Shown: piece after piece, positions 16,677 to 26,044 of the stretch
Layout of the letters: each line of letters begins with the position of its first letter
How positions within the stretch are numbered: the first letter of the stretch is position 1
Notes under the pieces: generated by a model
Databases searched by the model: none
What the model saw: only the letters and a program-made list of their open reading frames with translations
What the model was told of the DNA's origin: nothing
Position numbers and translations under genes: made by a program
Origin: Bog-473 sp963788125
GTDB lineage: Bacteria > Actinomycetota > Acidimicrobiia > Acidimicrobiales > RAAP-2
Direction of reading: 5' to 3'
NCBI GenBank assembly: GCA_963788125.1
Contig: CAWBFN010000002.1
Coordinates: 868,001 to 932,000 of the forward strand
Length of the DNA stretch: 64,000 bases

Positions 16677-17051
16677 ATGGCCGGTGGGGGACGGACGGTG
16701 GTCAGCTTCGACATCGACGGAACACTCGAGATGGGCGACCCGCCCGGACCGATCGGGGCCGACTTCGTCAAGCGGACACAGGAGGGCGGCTGCATCATCG
16801 GCAGCTGCTCGGACCGGACCATGCGCGAGCAGTCCGACGTGTGGGAGCGGGCCGGCATCGTCCCGGACTTCGTCGTGGCCAAGCACCGGCTGGAGCGGGT
16901 CCGGGAACAGTTCGCCTCCGAGCGCTTCGTGCACATCGGTGACACGCAGATCGACGCCCACTTCGCCCGGCTGGCCGGCTTCGAGTTCTTCTTCGCCCTC
17001 GACCTGGCCGACTGCCTGGGTCTACCCGCGGGACCCGCCGGATCGGACTGA
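16677..17051 (+). CDS. Small HAD-superfamily hydrolase
   Basis: This 124-residue protein begins with the HAD motif I SFDIDGTLEMGD (nucleophile D12, acid D14). A later HIGDTQID carries the acidic motif near the end, and SCSDRT fits motif II. HAD proteins are mostly phosphatases. At 124 residues it is much shorter than usual and lacks room for a cap domain. GGGAGG (16665-16670) gives ATG 16677 good support. It is alone on its strand between the hydantoinase pair and the CaiB gene, so context gives no clue to its substrate. Confidence 0.8.
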   Translation: MAGGGRTVVSFDIDGTLEMGDPPGPIGADFVKRTQEGGCIIGSCSDRTMREQSDVWERAGIVPDFVVAKHRLERVREQFASERFVHIGDTQIDAHFARLAGFEFFFALDLADCLGLPAGPAGSD

Positions 17052-17076
17052 TCCCGGTCGGCGCTTCCCGGCGCGC

Positions 17077-19395
17077 TCACCGCGGCGCCCACCATCTGGG
17101 AGCCTCTCCCCAGCCGGCGGTCTCAACCTGAGCGGGCCTCGTGTAGCGCAGAGTGGTGGTTGCCGCTCCCGTTCGCCACGGCAGGCGCACCACCCGGCGA
17201 CCGGGCGCGTCCTCGAGCGGCGCGAATGGGGCCAGAGCGGCGACGTGGGGGTGGTGGACCAGATCCGGGTAACTCATCCACGGCGTGACAACTCCGCCGT
17301 GCTCCTCCACCACACGGCCGACTTCCTCCCAAGGAGCCGATTCGAAAAGTGACGACCAGAACGGGGCCCACCGCGGCTCCTCGGGCTTGGTGAGGTCCAT
17401 GGCGGCGGGGACTTCGCCCCCGAAGTGCTCAACGATGGCGAGGACCTGCTCGGGTCGGGGTGATGTACCCCACTTGGCGGCGAAGGCCACCGAGATCGGG
17501 CGGTCCTTGGCCCGTATGCGGCCGTGGTCCTCCGGATCGGTCCAGACCCGGAGGTGGATTCCGGGCCACTGATCCGGATGGGAAAGGCACGTCCAGTGCA
17601 TTCCCTTGATGGTGTGATGGGTTCCCAGGGCGCTGACGTGAATGACGTCACCGTCGCCGGTGCGCTCGCGCCGGAAGATGGCCCCGGCCACTGCCTGGTA
17701 GGCGGCCAGTCCCTCGTTCATCATGGCTTGGTCCACGCCGAGGCGGCGAGGTTCATCGCCTATGGAGCCGAGCCCGGCCCAGGTGTTGCTCATGGCCTGC
17801 ACCGTCAGCTCGGACCCGGGCTGGGTGGCAATCGGCCCGTGGCTTCCGTAGGCCGAGAGCCAGCAGACGATGAGGTCCGGTCGACGGGCGGCCAATTCCT
17901 CGAGCTCCACTGCCGGCGGGGCGCCGTCGGGATCAACGGCGTCGACCAGGATCACGTCGGCGTTTCCCGCGAGGTCCACGACCTCCTCCGGAGCGGGGGC
18001 CACCGCGATACGTTTGTTGCGATTCAGCTCCACGTACGCCACGCCGAGGCCGTCCACGAACGGCGGTCCCCAATGGCGCACGTGGTCTCCGCCGGCCGGC
18101 TCCAGCTTCAGCACGTCGGCGCCCTGATCGGCAAAGAGAGACCCGCAGTACGGACCCCCGACGCCGCTCGTCAGCTCGAGCAGCCGCAGCCCGGCGAAGG
18201 GGTGGTCCGGTGTGCCCGGCCGATCGGCCGAGCGGTCGGGCCTGGTGGCAGGGGCCGCCCGCCCGAGCTCGGCCAAGACCTCGACCGTGTGCTCGCCGGG
18301 CTCGGGATTGCGAAAGATCCTGGCCGGGGCGTTCGCGAACTTCCACGGCGCGCCACCGGTGAACACCGTTCCGAACCGGCCGGCATCCAGCTCTATCACG
18401 TGGTCGTTGTCCCGGATCTGGGGGTGGACCTTGATCAGGTCGAAATCCCAGAACTTCGAACACGGTACCTGGCGGTCGCTGAGCCGCTGCATCCACCACC
18501 ACGCGGGCCTGGACAGGAAAACCGTCGCCAGCTCCCCCGCGAGGCGCTCCCGGTTCTCCACCCGGCGCGGATTGGAGGAGTACTCCGGGCGGCGAGTCAG
18601 GTCTTCGCGCTCGATCCCGTCACAGAGTCGCCCCCATTGGCCCTCGGTCTCCGCACTGATAGCCACCCACGTCCGGTCCTCGCAGAGGAACGCCTGGCTG
18701 GGCGCCACCAGACTGGCGGCCGATCCGAGGGGACCGGGGACGTGTTCGCCATTCAGGTACTCGGCGATCCTGGTGGCCTGCATGGAGAGCGTGGCCTCGA
18801 GCATGCTGACGCTCAGGTGCCTCCCGCCGAGCCGCGTACGGGTAGCCAACCCGGTGAGGACGGCGGCGGTGATGTACATGCTGGCGTTCAAGTCGATGTG
18901 ACCCAAGTACCGCAACGCCTCCCAGCTTCCGCCGTCCGCCCCTGTGACGCTGCACCATCCACCGAAGACCTGCAGGAGAGGATCGCTCCCCGCCCGGTCA
19001 GCGAGGGGACCGGAGTCACCCCAGCCGTTGGACGAGCAGTAGATGATGGTCGGGTTGCGGGCCATCACGGAGACGGGATCGAAGCCGAGTCGTACCACCG
19101 AAGAGGGCTTGAAGTTGTTGACCAACACGTCGGAGGCCTCTATCAGGCGCCACATGTGTCGGAGGTCGGTATCGTCGGCCAGGTCGAGCTTGACGGACCG
19201 CTTGGAGGTGTTGAAGTTGATGTAGCACGCAGCAACCCCGTCGATGGTCGGCGGGACGAGCCGTTGCGGATCGCCCTGCGGTGCCTCCACGTGAATGACA
19301 GAGGCGCCCATCGCTCCCAAAAGCGAGGTGGCGAACGGCCCCACGCCGTACTGGGTCCAGTCGACGACCCGTACGCCTTCGAGCGGTCCCGGCAT
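17077..19395 (-). CDS. Double-domain CaiB/BaiF CoA-transferase family III protein (copy 1)
   Basis: This 772-residue protein contains two CaiB/BaiF units in tandem. The first begins at MPGPLEGVRVVDWTQYGVGPF. The second begins near residue 390 with FAGLRLLELTSGVGGPYCGSLFADQGADVLKLE. Family III enzymes move CoA between carboxylic acids or racemise acyl-CoAs. The usual GQ-x-V-D-x-S-M region reads GGRHLSVSM in half one and GDVIHVSAL in half two, so an aspartate often seen there is missing from both. Activity may be altered or confined to a composite site. It is the last gene of the run from 25917. A similar fusion is at 38610. Confidence 0.88.
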   Translation of the reverse strand: MPGPLEGVRVVDWTQYGVGPFATSLLGAMGASVIHVEAPQGDPQRLVPPTIDGVAACYINFNTSKRSVKLDLADDTDLRHMWRLIEASDVLVNNFKPSSVVRLGFDPVSVMARNPTIIYCSSNGWGDSGPLADRAGSDPLLQVFGGWCSVTGADGGSWEALRYLGHIDLNASMYITAAVLTGLATRTRLGGRHLSVSMLEATLSMQATRIAEYLNGEHVPGPLGSAASLVAPSQAFLCEDRTWVAISAETEGQWGRLCDGIEREDLTRRPEYSSNPRRVENRERLAGELATVFLSRPAWWWMQRLSDRQVPCSKFWDFDLIKVHPQIRDNDHVIELDAGRFGTVFTGGAPWKFANAPARIFRNPEPGEHTVEVLAELGRAAPATRPDRSADRPGTPDHPFAGLRLLELTSGVGGPYCGSLFADQGADVLKLEPAGGDHVRHWGPPFVDGLGVAYVELNRNKRIAVAPAPEEVVDLAGNADVILVDAVDPDGAPPAVELEELAARRPDLIVCWLSAYGSHGPIATQPGSELTVQAMSNTWAGLGSIGDEPRRLGVDQAMMNEGLAAYQAVAGAIFRRERTGDGDVIHVSALGTHHTIKGMHWTCLSHPDQWPGIHLRVWTDPEDHGRIRAKDRPISVAFAAKWGTSPRPEQVLAIVEHFGGEVPAAMDLTKPEEPRWAPFWSSLFESAPWEEVGRVVEEHGGVVTPWMSYPDLVHHPHVAALAPFAPLEDAPGRRVVRLPWRTGAATTTLRYTRPAQVETAGWGEAPRWWAPR

Positions 19396-19418
19396 TTACG
19401 GCGCAGCCGGTCCAGCGT

Positions 19419-21254
19419 TCATACCAGGAACCGCCCTGGTTGCGCCGGATCGGCGGGGAGGTCCCCCCCGAAGCGCTCACGAGAGGCGGCCACCCTCGCG
19501 TCCCACTCGACGTCGATCTCGTGGCGGACCCAGTCCGGAACCGGTCCGGGCGGTCTCCTCCGATTCGGTTGGAACTCGCGCAGGAGCAGGCCAGGCAGCG
19601 GCAGGTCGGGCTCCAGAGCGTCCTTGTTGTGCTCCCGGACGACGGTCCCGTTGACGACGACATAGTCGATGCCGACGGGCTCGGAGATGAGCCGGGTGGC
19701 ACCCTGGGGCAGGTCGTCCACCTCTTGGACGGGGCCGTCGTTGATCGTCGCCGGGTTGAACACGACGATGTCGGCGGGCCGGCCGGCCAGGAGAAGACCC
19801 CGGTCGACGATCCCGAACTGGGCGGCAGCGAGGGACGTGGCGTGCTGAACCGCCCGTTCGATCGGCAGACCACCCTCTCGCACGAACCGCCCGAGCAACC
19901 GGGCCGGCCAGGATCCCATGCACATCTGGGAGAGGTGGGCCCCGGCATCGTGCAGGCCGATGCCCACCTCGTCGAAGGTCCGCAGCGAATCGAGGCCGAG
20001 CAGGGGATCCTGGCTGGCGAAGCGGATGAGGAACCGACCGGCCAGGTGGGAGGCGACGCACACCTCGTAGAGCACCTCGGCGCCGGTCAGTCCGGTCGCC
20101 CCCGCGATGTCGGCGACGGATTGGCCTTCCCAGTCCGGCCGGGTCGGCGCCTTGACGATCAGAATGGCGGGCCAGTACCGGCTGTTCCACGAGTCGATGT
20201 CGGTGTCGGTGATGAAGCGCGGGAGGAAGGAGGGGTCCTGGTAGAAGGCCAACCGCTCCTCGGGGGTGCGCATGCTGACCACCGGCCCGAACAGCTCGTT
20301 CAGCTGCGGCACCCCGAAAGCCCCGCCGGGCAGGTTGATGGCGAAGTAAGAGGGGTCGTGGAGCCCGATGTAGATGGAGCCAGGGATCACCTGCAGCTGG
20401 GGGTAGACCTGGTAGCCGACGTCCCACAGCTCCGTGCGCACCCGGTCGAGCTGTGTCGGGGTGAGCTCGGCCAGCACCACGCCGGTCTCTTCGAGTAGGC
20501 GCAGTACGAACGGGTTGGTGAGCACCGTGCCGCCGACCCCCTGCAGCCGCCCGTGGCGGGCCCGAGCCAGCGTGGCGCACAGGGCCAGGAACTCCCGCTC
20601 GTCGGCCCAGCGGCTGGGCACCGGCACGCCACCGGCTCCGGTGTGGCCGGGGCTGCCGGTGGTCGACAGCCCGGCGGCGCCGGCGTCGAGGGCCTCGCGC
20701 AGCACCTCGGTCATGCGAGCGATCTCTTCATCAGTCGCGGTACGCGAGGTGGCGGCCTCCGCCCCCATGACCCAGGTGCGTAGCGCGGTGTGGCCGATCT
20801 GGGTGACGAGGTTCAGGGCGCAGTTGTTGCGCTCCACGAAGTCGAGGAACTCCGGGAACGACTCGTACCCCCATTCACCGTCGTGCAGCCCCGGCCACGA
20901 CGACCGGAACTCGATGCCCTCGACGTGCTGAAGGGTCTGCAGGAGGAAACGGCGGTCCTCGGCCTTGCAGGGGGCGAGGGCGAAGCCGCAGTTCCCCATC
21001 ACCGCCGTGGTGATCCCGTACCACGACGACGGGGTCAGCAGCCGATCCCAGTGCAGCTGGGCGTCGTAGTGGGTGTGGGTGTCGACGAAGCCGGGGCAGA
21101 CGACCGAGCCGGAGGCGTCGACCTCGCGGGCTGCGTCGTCTTCCACCCTCCCGATCGCCGTCACCCGGCCGGCGCGCACGCCGACGTCGCCGACGAAGCC
21201 GGGCGTGCCCGTCCCGTTTACGATGGTGCCGTTGCGAATGACCAGGTCGAGCAT
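19419..21254 (-). CDS. N-acyl-D-amino-acid deacylase-like amidohydrolase (amidohydrolase_3)
   Basis: This 611-residue amidohydrolase has a small N-terminal beta domain (MLDLVIRNGTIVNGTGTPGF), the metal-binding GFVDTHTHYDAQ, MGNCGFALAPC and a C-terminal return to the beta domain with GRPADIVVFNP. It resembles D-aminoacylases, which release D-amino acids or related amines from N-acyl compounds using zinc. AAGGAGG lies just before ATG 21254. It sits between a substrate-binding protein and a double CaiB gene, so the natural substrate may be a catabolic amide or lactone rather than an acyl-D-amino acid. Confidence 0.9.
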   Translation of the reverse strand: MLDLVIRNGTIVNGTGTPGFVGDVGVRAGRVTAIGRVEDDAAREVDASGSVVCPGFVDTHTHYDAQLHWDRLLTPSSWYGITTAVMGNCGFALAPCKAEDRRFLLQTLQHVEGIEFRSSWPGLHDGEWGYESFPEFLDFVERNNCALNLVTQIGHTALRTWVMGAEAATSRTATDEEIARMTEVLREALDAGAAGLSTTGSPGHTGAGGVPVPSRWADEREFLALCATLARARHGRLQGVGGTVLTNPFVLRLLEETGVVLAELTPTQLDRVRTELWDVGYQVYPQLQVIPGSIYIGLHDPSYFAINLPGGAFGVPQLNELFGPVVSMRTPEERLAFYQDPSFLPRFITDTDIDSWNSRYWPAILIVKAPTRPDWEGQSVADIAGATGLTGAEVLYEVCVASHLAGRFLIRFASQDPLLGLDSLRTFDEVGIGLHDAGAHLSQMCMGSWPARLLGRFVREGGLPIERAVQHATSLAAAQFGIVDRGLLLAGRPADIVVFNPATINDGPVQEVDDLPQGATRLISEPVGIDYVVVNGTVVREHNKDALEPDLPLPGLLLREFQPNRRRPPGPVPDWVRHEIDVEWDARVAASRERFGGDLPADPAQPGRFLV

Positions 21255-21324
21255 GTGACCCTCCTTGTGCTCGTACGTCTCCCTCGTTGCTAGTGGATCC
21301 CGGGCCCGAAGGTCACGACCAGAC

Positions 21325-22551
21325 TCACGCCTTCTCGCTCGGGATGAGCTTCCCGCAGAGGGGTTCGGCTCCCGTGATGAGGTGGAAGGTGGAGCCGGAG
21401 TAGCGCGTGATCCATGCACAGTTGTCGGCACCCTCCACCTCACCGCGACCGGCCATTCCGAAGCTGACCGTATGGCCGCCGGCCAGGCCGGCTGCCGTGT
21501 AGTGGGTGATACCCAGCATGGTCTTGATGAACGATGCCTGGGTGGGGTTGGCTCCCGCTGCCTTCAGCCCGTCGACGAAGGCGTCGACGGAGACGTAGCC
21601 GAGATACTCGGCGTAGGTCGGGTCGGTGGTGACCCCCGCGTACTTCTTCAGTGCGGCTTGGATCCGCTCGGTGGCCGCCGTGTGCATCTCCACCGGTTCG
21701 AAACTGGAGAGGAAGTCGAGACCCTGGGCGACCTGTTTTGACCCGGGGCCTCCCTGGGTCAGGTCCCCGCCGTATCCGGTCGGCAGGAGGGAGCCCTTGA
21801 GGGTGACGCCGTCCTGGCGCAGAGCGCTGACGACGGCGAAGGACGTGTTGGTCCCGACCTCTCCGATGAAGCCGTTCACCCCGCCGCTCTTCATGGCCAG
21901 GGCCAGCGGCGCCACATTGGTGCTCCCGAAGGGGACGTTGGCGTTGAGGTAGCCCGTCTTGACACCAGCGGCCTTGGCCGAGAGGGACGCTCCCGTGGCC
22001 GAGTCCGCCGAGCTGGGCGAGACGCCAAAGCCGATCACCCCCAGGTTCGTGACGCCCAAGAGTTTGAGCAAGAGCCCGTCCGTCGTATAGACGTTGGTGA
22101 AGCTCCCGGTGTTGGTGACGGAGAACATGTTCTGGCTGGCGATCCATTCGGTGGAGTCCGACGCCGAGCCGATCACCGGAACCCCCTGCGAGGTGAGGAA
22201 GCTGGCGCCGCCGAAGGTCAGACCGGAGATCGCGATGACGGCGAACACGTGATCCTGGTTGACCAGCTTTTGCGCAGCCACCAGCGCGCCGTTCGGAGTG
22301 GAACCGGTGTCGGCCACGACGTACTTGATGTGGTAGCCCTCCTGTTCGGCCACCCCGATACCGGCCTTGATGCCCAGCGGGCTGGTCTCCACGGCTGACG
22401 CGGCGAGGCCGGTGAGGTCGGTGAGCAGGCCGATGGTGTAAGTGTGCTCGTCCTTCGTCGTCGCGCCCGAGGGCTTCGAAGAGCTGAAGCCGACGGTGGC
22501 AATAACCACGAGGGCCGCCACCGCGACGAGCATCCGTGTGTTCCTGGCCAT
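21325..22551 (-). CDS. ABC-transporter substrate-binding protein, LivK type (copy 1)
   Basis: This 408-residue protein has a positively charged start and hydrophobic core (RNTRMLVAVAALVVIATVGF), then the type 1 periplasmic-binding fold beginning YTIGLLTDLTG. It would bind amino acids or, in catabolic clusters, aromatic or other organic acids outside the cell. There is no lipobox cysteine, so it is not an obvious lipoprotein. ATG 22551 is preferred over TTG 22554 because AAGGAG is better spaced. No permease or ATPase genes are nearby. The product at 33590 is a paralogue. Confidence 0.9.
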   Translation of the reverse strand: MARNTRMLVAVAALVVIATVGFSSSKPSGATTKDEHTYTIGLLTDLTGLAASAVETSPLGIKAGIGVAEQEGYHIKYVVADTGSTPNGALVAAQKLVNQDHVFAVIAISGLTFGGASFLTSQGVPVIGSASDSTEWIASQNMFSVTNTGSFTNVYTTDGLLLKLLGVTNLGVIGFGVSPSSADSATGASLSAKAAGVKTGYLNANVPFGSTNVAPLALAMKSGGVNGFIGEVGTNTSFAVVSALRQDGVTLKGSLLPTGYGGDLTQGGPGSKQVAQGLDFLSSFEPVEMHTAATERIQAALKKYAGVTTDPTYAEYLGYVSVDAFVDGLKAAGANPTQASFIKTMLGITHYTAAGLAGGHTVSFGMAGRGEVEGADNCAWITRYSGSTFHLITGAEPLCGKLIPSEKA

Positions 22552-22602
22552 CAATGAACTCCTTCTATGTGGTGTGGTCGAAATGTGGTGGTATCGACGT
22601 CG

Positions 22603-23811
22603 CTACTCGGCGCGCAGCACGACCGCCGCGGGATCGTGGAAGAAGCTGCTACCGGCGCAGAGCAAGGCGTTCCTCACGCCGGGCACCTGCCGCTCTCCCT
22701 CGGTACCGCGCAGTTGGCGGACCGCTTCGGTGTAGTAGTTGAACCCACCGGCCCGGCCGTGCGACAGGTTGCCACCGTTGGTGCTGACGTAGGTACGCCC
22801 CTGCAGCCGCAAGATGTTTCTGTCGGTGTCCCAGGAGGACTCGAACAGGTCCGAGGCCTCCCCGGGCTTGCAGAATCCCGCCGCCTCGGTCAGGGCGACG
22901 GCGTTGATGGTGTAGCCGTCGTAGGGAAAAAACAGGTCCATGTCCTCCACCCGGAGCTCGCTCCTCTCCCACAGGCCCTCGAGGGACTTCCACGAGGAGT
23001 TCTCGTTCCAGCTCAGCGTGTTCTCGTAGAACTCACCGACCCTGGACCCCCCGAGGGACATGGCGTGGATGTAGACGGGCTTGCGTGGCAGATCCCTGGC
23101 GCGCTCGGCCGTGGTGATGATCAGGGCTTCGCCACAGTCGACGGGTAGGTCCATGTCGAGGAGCTGCATCGGTTCCCAGATCATGCGGGATTCGGCGTAG
23201 TCGTCCAGGGTGATCGGCGTGCGCATGGCCGCCGACGGGTTGTTGACGGCGTGACTGCGGTTGTTGACGGCGATCCGCCCGAACACCGTCTTGGTGGCCC
23301 CGTAGTCGTGCATGTACCGACCCATCCACGCGGCGTACGGCTCGCCGGAGTGGGCCCAGCGGCGGGCGAAGTCGCTGACCCCGAAGGCCGACTGGGCCTG
23401 GGCGTCGAGTTCGGCCGCTCTCATCCGGAACGGGTCGTTGGCCGCCGAGCGCGACATGGTGAGATTGCGGGTGTAGGCCTGCACCACCAGGGCGGTATCA
23501 CACAACCCGGAGAAGACCGCCTCCGCGGCGTAGACGAAGCACGAACCGAGCCAGCCGTTCTTCACCCACGTCGCCTTCTCTATTCCCAAGGCGCCCTGGA
23601 GGGTCAAGAAACCCGCCCCGCCCACCGCCACGGGAGTCATGCCGGTGCCGCAGATCCCGTCGATCTCCTGGCGGTCGATCCCGGCGTCGTCTATCGCCCG
23701 CAGCGCTGCATCGAGCCCCAGCGACAGCTCGCTGCGCTTGAGGTCCCGGCCGTAGGCGGTCGAGCCGACGCCGACCACCGCCAGCGTGTCCTTGAGGGGG
23801 TTTCTCGCCAC
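22603..23811 (-). CDS. Thiolase-like protein (SCP-x/Ltp2 type), nucleophile cysteine apparently absent
   Basis: This 402-residue protein has the thiolase fold of the lipid-transfer/SCP-x branch, starting with LAVVGVGSTAYG and ending with HDPAAVVLRAE. Aligned by hand around WLGSCFVYAAEAVFSG, the position of the thiolase nucleophile is not Cys; the nearby Cys falls several residues later. Related Ltp2 proteins work as retro-aldolases with a DUF35 partner in steroid side-chain breakdown. The partner here is the OB-fold gene just upstream (4-nt gap), which supports that reading. GTG 23811 follows GGAGG by 8 nt. A longer start upstream would overlap the partner gene. Confidence 0.85.
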   Translation of the reverse strand: MARNPLKDTLAVVGVGSTAYGRDLKRSELSLGLDAALRAIDDAGIDRQEIDGICGTGMTPVAVGGAGFLTLQGALGIEKATWVKNGWLGSCFVYAAEAVFSGLCDTALVVQAYTRNLTMSRSAANDPFRMRAAELDAQAQSAFGVSDFARRWAHSGEPYAAWMGRYMHDYGATKTVFGRIAVNNRSHAVNNPSAAMRTPITLDDYAESRMIWEPMQLLDMDLPVDCGEALIITTAERARDLPRKPVYIHAMSLGGSRVGEFYENTLSWNENSSWKSLEGLWERSELRVEDMDLFFPYDGYTINAVALTEAAGFCKPGEASDLFESSWDTDRNILRLQGRTYVSTNGGNLSHGRAGGFNYYTEAVRQLRGTEGERQVPGVRNALLCAGSSFFHDPAAVVLRAE

Positions 23812-23815
23812 GGCT

Positions 23816-24253
23816 CTACCTCCGATCGCCTGGCTCGAAGGCCGGCCAGGCCAGGCCGTCCCGTTCGGTCCACACCAGCCGCACCGGCATGTCCACGGCG
23901 ATCTGGTCGGTCGGGCAGTTGACGATCGTCGCCAGGTAGCGCAAGCCAGGCTGTTCATTCAGCTCAATAGCGGCCACCGGCAACGGCTCCAGCAAGCGGC
24001 CTTGAGGGTCTCGCTCCTGGTGGATCAGGGTGAACATGAAGATCCGGGCGTCACCACTGACCTCGGTGGCGCTGACGTTCCACGAGAGGCACTGCGGGCA
24101 GAGTGGCCGGTGGGGGTAGATCCAGTACCCGCAGTCCGAACACCGGTTGATGAGCAGGCGGCGGTCGAGCAGGCCCCGGTAGTGCTCGACGTTGTCCCGG
24201 CTGATGGGCACGCCGGGCAGAGCGGCCAGGACCGCCTCGTCGGACAGTGGCAT
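23816..24253 (-). CDS. Zinc-ribbon/OB-fold (DUF35-like) partner protein
   Basis: This 145-residue protein has an N-terminal zinc ribbon (CSDCGYWIYPHRPLCPQC) followed by an OB-fold ending WPAFEPGDRR. Such proteins pair with thiolase-like enzymes and are needed for their activity or stability. ATG 24253 overlaps the CoA-ligase stop (TGATG) and lies 6 nt after GGAGG; ATG 24256 is less well spaced. The ribosome binding site is part of a GGAGAA repeat that also encodes the tail of the upstream protein. The thiolase-like gene follows after 4 nt. Confidence 0.88.
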   Translation of the reverse strand: MPLSDEAVLAALPGVPISRDNVEHYRGLLDRRLLINRCSDCGYWIYPHRPLCPQCLSWNVSATEVSGDARIFMFTLIHQERDPQGRLLEPLPVAAIELNEQPGLRYLATIVNCPTDQIAVDMPVRLVWTERDGLAWPAFEPGDRR

Positions 24254-25917
24254 CATTTCCCTCCTTCTCCTTCTCCTTCTCCGTCGGCGCGATGCTGCAA
24301 CTCGACACGGTCGAGCTTCCCGTTGGCGAGACGCGGCAGTTCCGCCACGAAGACGATGTCTCTTGGTGTCTTGAAGCGAGCCAGTCGCGGTTCGAGCCAG
24401 GCGCGCAGCTCCGCCTCGTCGAGTGGATGCTCTGGTCGGGTCTCGACATAGACCCGCACCACCTCGCCCTTGCGGCGATCGGGTACGCCGACGGCGCCAC
24501 ACTGGGCGACGGCGTCGTGGCTGCCCACGACGTTCTCCACCTCCTCGATGGAGACGTTCTCTCCGCCGACCTTGAGCATGAGCTTTACCCGTCCGACGTA
24601 CGTGACGTAGCCGTCCATGTCGATCGAGACAAGGTCCTCGCTGTGGAGCCAGCCCTCGGGGTCGATGGCCCGGGCCGTTTCCTCGGGCTTGTTCCAGTAG
24701 CCGCGCATCACGTTGCCTCTGATCCACGCTTCGCCGACCTGACCGGGCTCGACGTCCCGACCGGTCTCCGGGTCGACGACGCGCAGCTCGTTCCCCTCCA
24801 GCATCCGCCCGGAGGTGGAGAGTCGACGATCGGCCGGGTCGGTGGGACTGGTGACTCCGGCCGGGCCATAGGTCTCTGTGAGACCGAACGGCGAGATGGT
24901 GAAGTCGACGTTCGGCATCACCTTCCGGGCGTCCTCATTGGGGAGGTGCGACACCCGTAGCGACGACAGCACACGGCCCGTTTCGAGTGCTGCGTCGACG
25001 ACCTCGTGGGTCAGCACGCCCATGAAAAGCGTGGCCTGCTCCTGATCGATCAGTTGCGCGGCCAGGCGGGCGTTGAAGGCCTCCGTGAACACCAGCGTCC
25101 CGGCGTTGACCATCATCGTCATGAGGCCCCATATGCTCCCGCCGCCGTGGAAGAACGGCATCATGCTGAAGAAGACATCCGCCTCCCGTATGCCGATCCG
25201 CTGGGAGTGCAGGACGGCATTGGCCACGATCCCCCCCTGCTCGAGCATCACCCCTTTGGGGAAACCGGTGCTGCCGGAGGTGTACTTGACCATGCCCAGA
25301 TCGCTCGGGCGGACCTGGCGCTCCATCCGGTCGGCGAGGGCGAGCGCCCGGCCGGATGGATGGTCCCTCCCGACCGCTTCGAGCCCGGCGAAGTCGTGGG
25401 CGCCGGCGTGGGCGCCGTCGCCCCGGTGGAAGACGACGACGTTGCGCACGTCGGGCAGGCGGTCGCTGTGGAGGAAGCCGGGAGTGGCGTCCTCGGTGAA
25501 CTCGGGACAGATCTCCTCCAGCACCTCGGGCATGCGCAGCGCCCGGAAGCTGTCGAGGAGGAGCAGGTGCCGAGCCCCGGACTGGCGGATCACGTACTCG
25601 ACCTCGGTGGGCCGAAGGAAGGTGTTGACCGGCACGACGTAGGCGCCGAGCCGCATGGCGGCGAACGACGAGATCACCCATTCGGGGGTGTTGGTCATCC
25701 AGAGCACCAGGCGGTCGCCACGGCGCACCCCGATGCTGGCCAGCCCAGCCGAGAGGTTCCTCACCCTCTCGGTCAGGGTGCGGTAGCTGACCCGCTGTAT
25801 CGCCCCGTAGTCGTCGGCGGCGACCAGCGCGTCGCGCTGGGGTTGACGCTGCGCCGCGTCGGACACCACCTGCCACATGGTGCGGGACCGCAGCTCAGCC
25901 AGCTGGTCCGGTGTCAC
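24253..25917 (-). CDS. Acyl-CoA synthetase (AMP-forming)
   Basis: This 554-residue ANL-superfamily ligase has KYTSGSTGFPKG near residue 212, SPFGLTETYGPAG near 345, a YVGRVKLMLKVGGENVS hinge and the C-terminal PRLANGKLDRVEL with the catalytic Lys. It activates a carboxylic acid to a CoA ester. The last residues, GEGEGEGGK, come from a GGAGAA hexamer repeat that also forms the next gene's ribosome binding site. It is the first gene of the minus-strand run and is divergent from the GntR regulator. GTG 25917 is the start, with no strong ribosome binding site. Confidence 0.92.
   Translation of the reverse strand: MTPDQLAELRSRTMWQVVSDAAQRQPQRDALVAADDYGAIQRVSYRTLTERVRNLSAGLASIGVRRGDRLVLWMTNTPEWVISSFAAMRLGAYVVPVNTFLRPTEVEYVIRQSGARHLLLLDSFRALRMPEVLEEICPEFTEDATPGFLHSDRLPDVRNVVVFHRGDGAHAGAHDFAGLEAVGRDHPSGRALALADRMERQVRPSDLGMVKYTSGSTGFPKGVMLEQGGIVANAVLHSQRIGIREADVFFSMMPFFHGGGSIWGLMTMMVNAGTLVFTEAFNARLAAQLIDQEQATLFMGVLTHEVVDAALETGRVLSSLRVSHLPNEDARKVMPNVDFTISPFGLTETYGPAGVTSPTDPADRRLSTSGRMLEGNELRVVDPETGRDVEPGQVGEAWIRGNVMRGYWNKPEETARAIDPEGWLHSEDLVSIDMDGYVTYVGRVKLMLKVGGENVSIEEVENVVGSHDAVAQCGAVGVPDRRKGEVVRVYVETRPEHPLDEAELRAWLEPRLARFKTPRDIVFVAELPRLANGKLDRVELQHRADGEGEGEGGK
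24257..24287 (-). repeat. GGAGAA hexamer microsatellite used as coding tail and ribosome binding site
   Basis: Three and a half copies of a GGAGAA-type hexamer (TTCTCC on the plus strand) encode alternating Gly-Glu at the end of the CoA ligase. The last unit, GGAGGGAA, is the Shine-Dalgarno sequence for ATG 24253. Loss or gain of units would keep the frame. Confidence 0.7.
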
Positions 25918-25984
25918 GAGGCGCTGCGCCTCACCGAATCGACTGCGTGCACCGTGTCGCCACCGTTAACCCCCCCGGGTGATC

Positions 25985-25995
25985 TTGTCTGACAA
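25985..25995. promoter_or_regulatory. GntR/FadR-type operator
   Basis: TTGTCTGACAA is a perfect TTGTC-N-GACAA palindrome matching the TTGT-N3-ACAA operators known for FadR-type GntR regulators. It lies between the divergent CoA-ligase gene (start 25917) and the GntR gene, so it could control both. Confidence 0.7.
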
Positions 25996-26032
25996 CTAAG
26001 CTAACTGGACGTCTGGCAGAGTGTCAACCGAG

Positions 26033-26038
26033 TACGCT
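26033..26038 (+). promoter_or_regulatory. -10 box for the GntR gene (leaderless)
   Basis: TACGCT lies 6 nt before GTG 26045, a spacing that fits leaderless transcription. No Shine-Dalgarno sequence is seen before either GTG 26021 or GTG 26045. Confidence 0.45.
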
Positions 26039-26044
26039 GGGTCG

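Noticed and set aside
17524..19665. Plus-strand frame of 713 codons opposite the double CaiB gene
   Set aside because: It is a shadow of the CaiB fusion and shows no domain motif or ribosome binding site.
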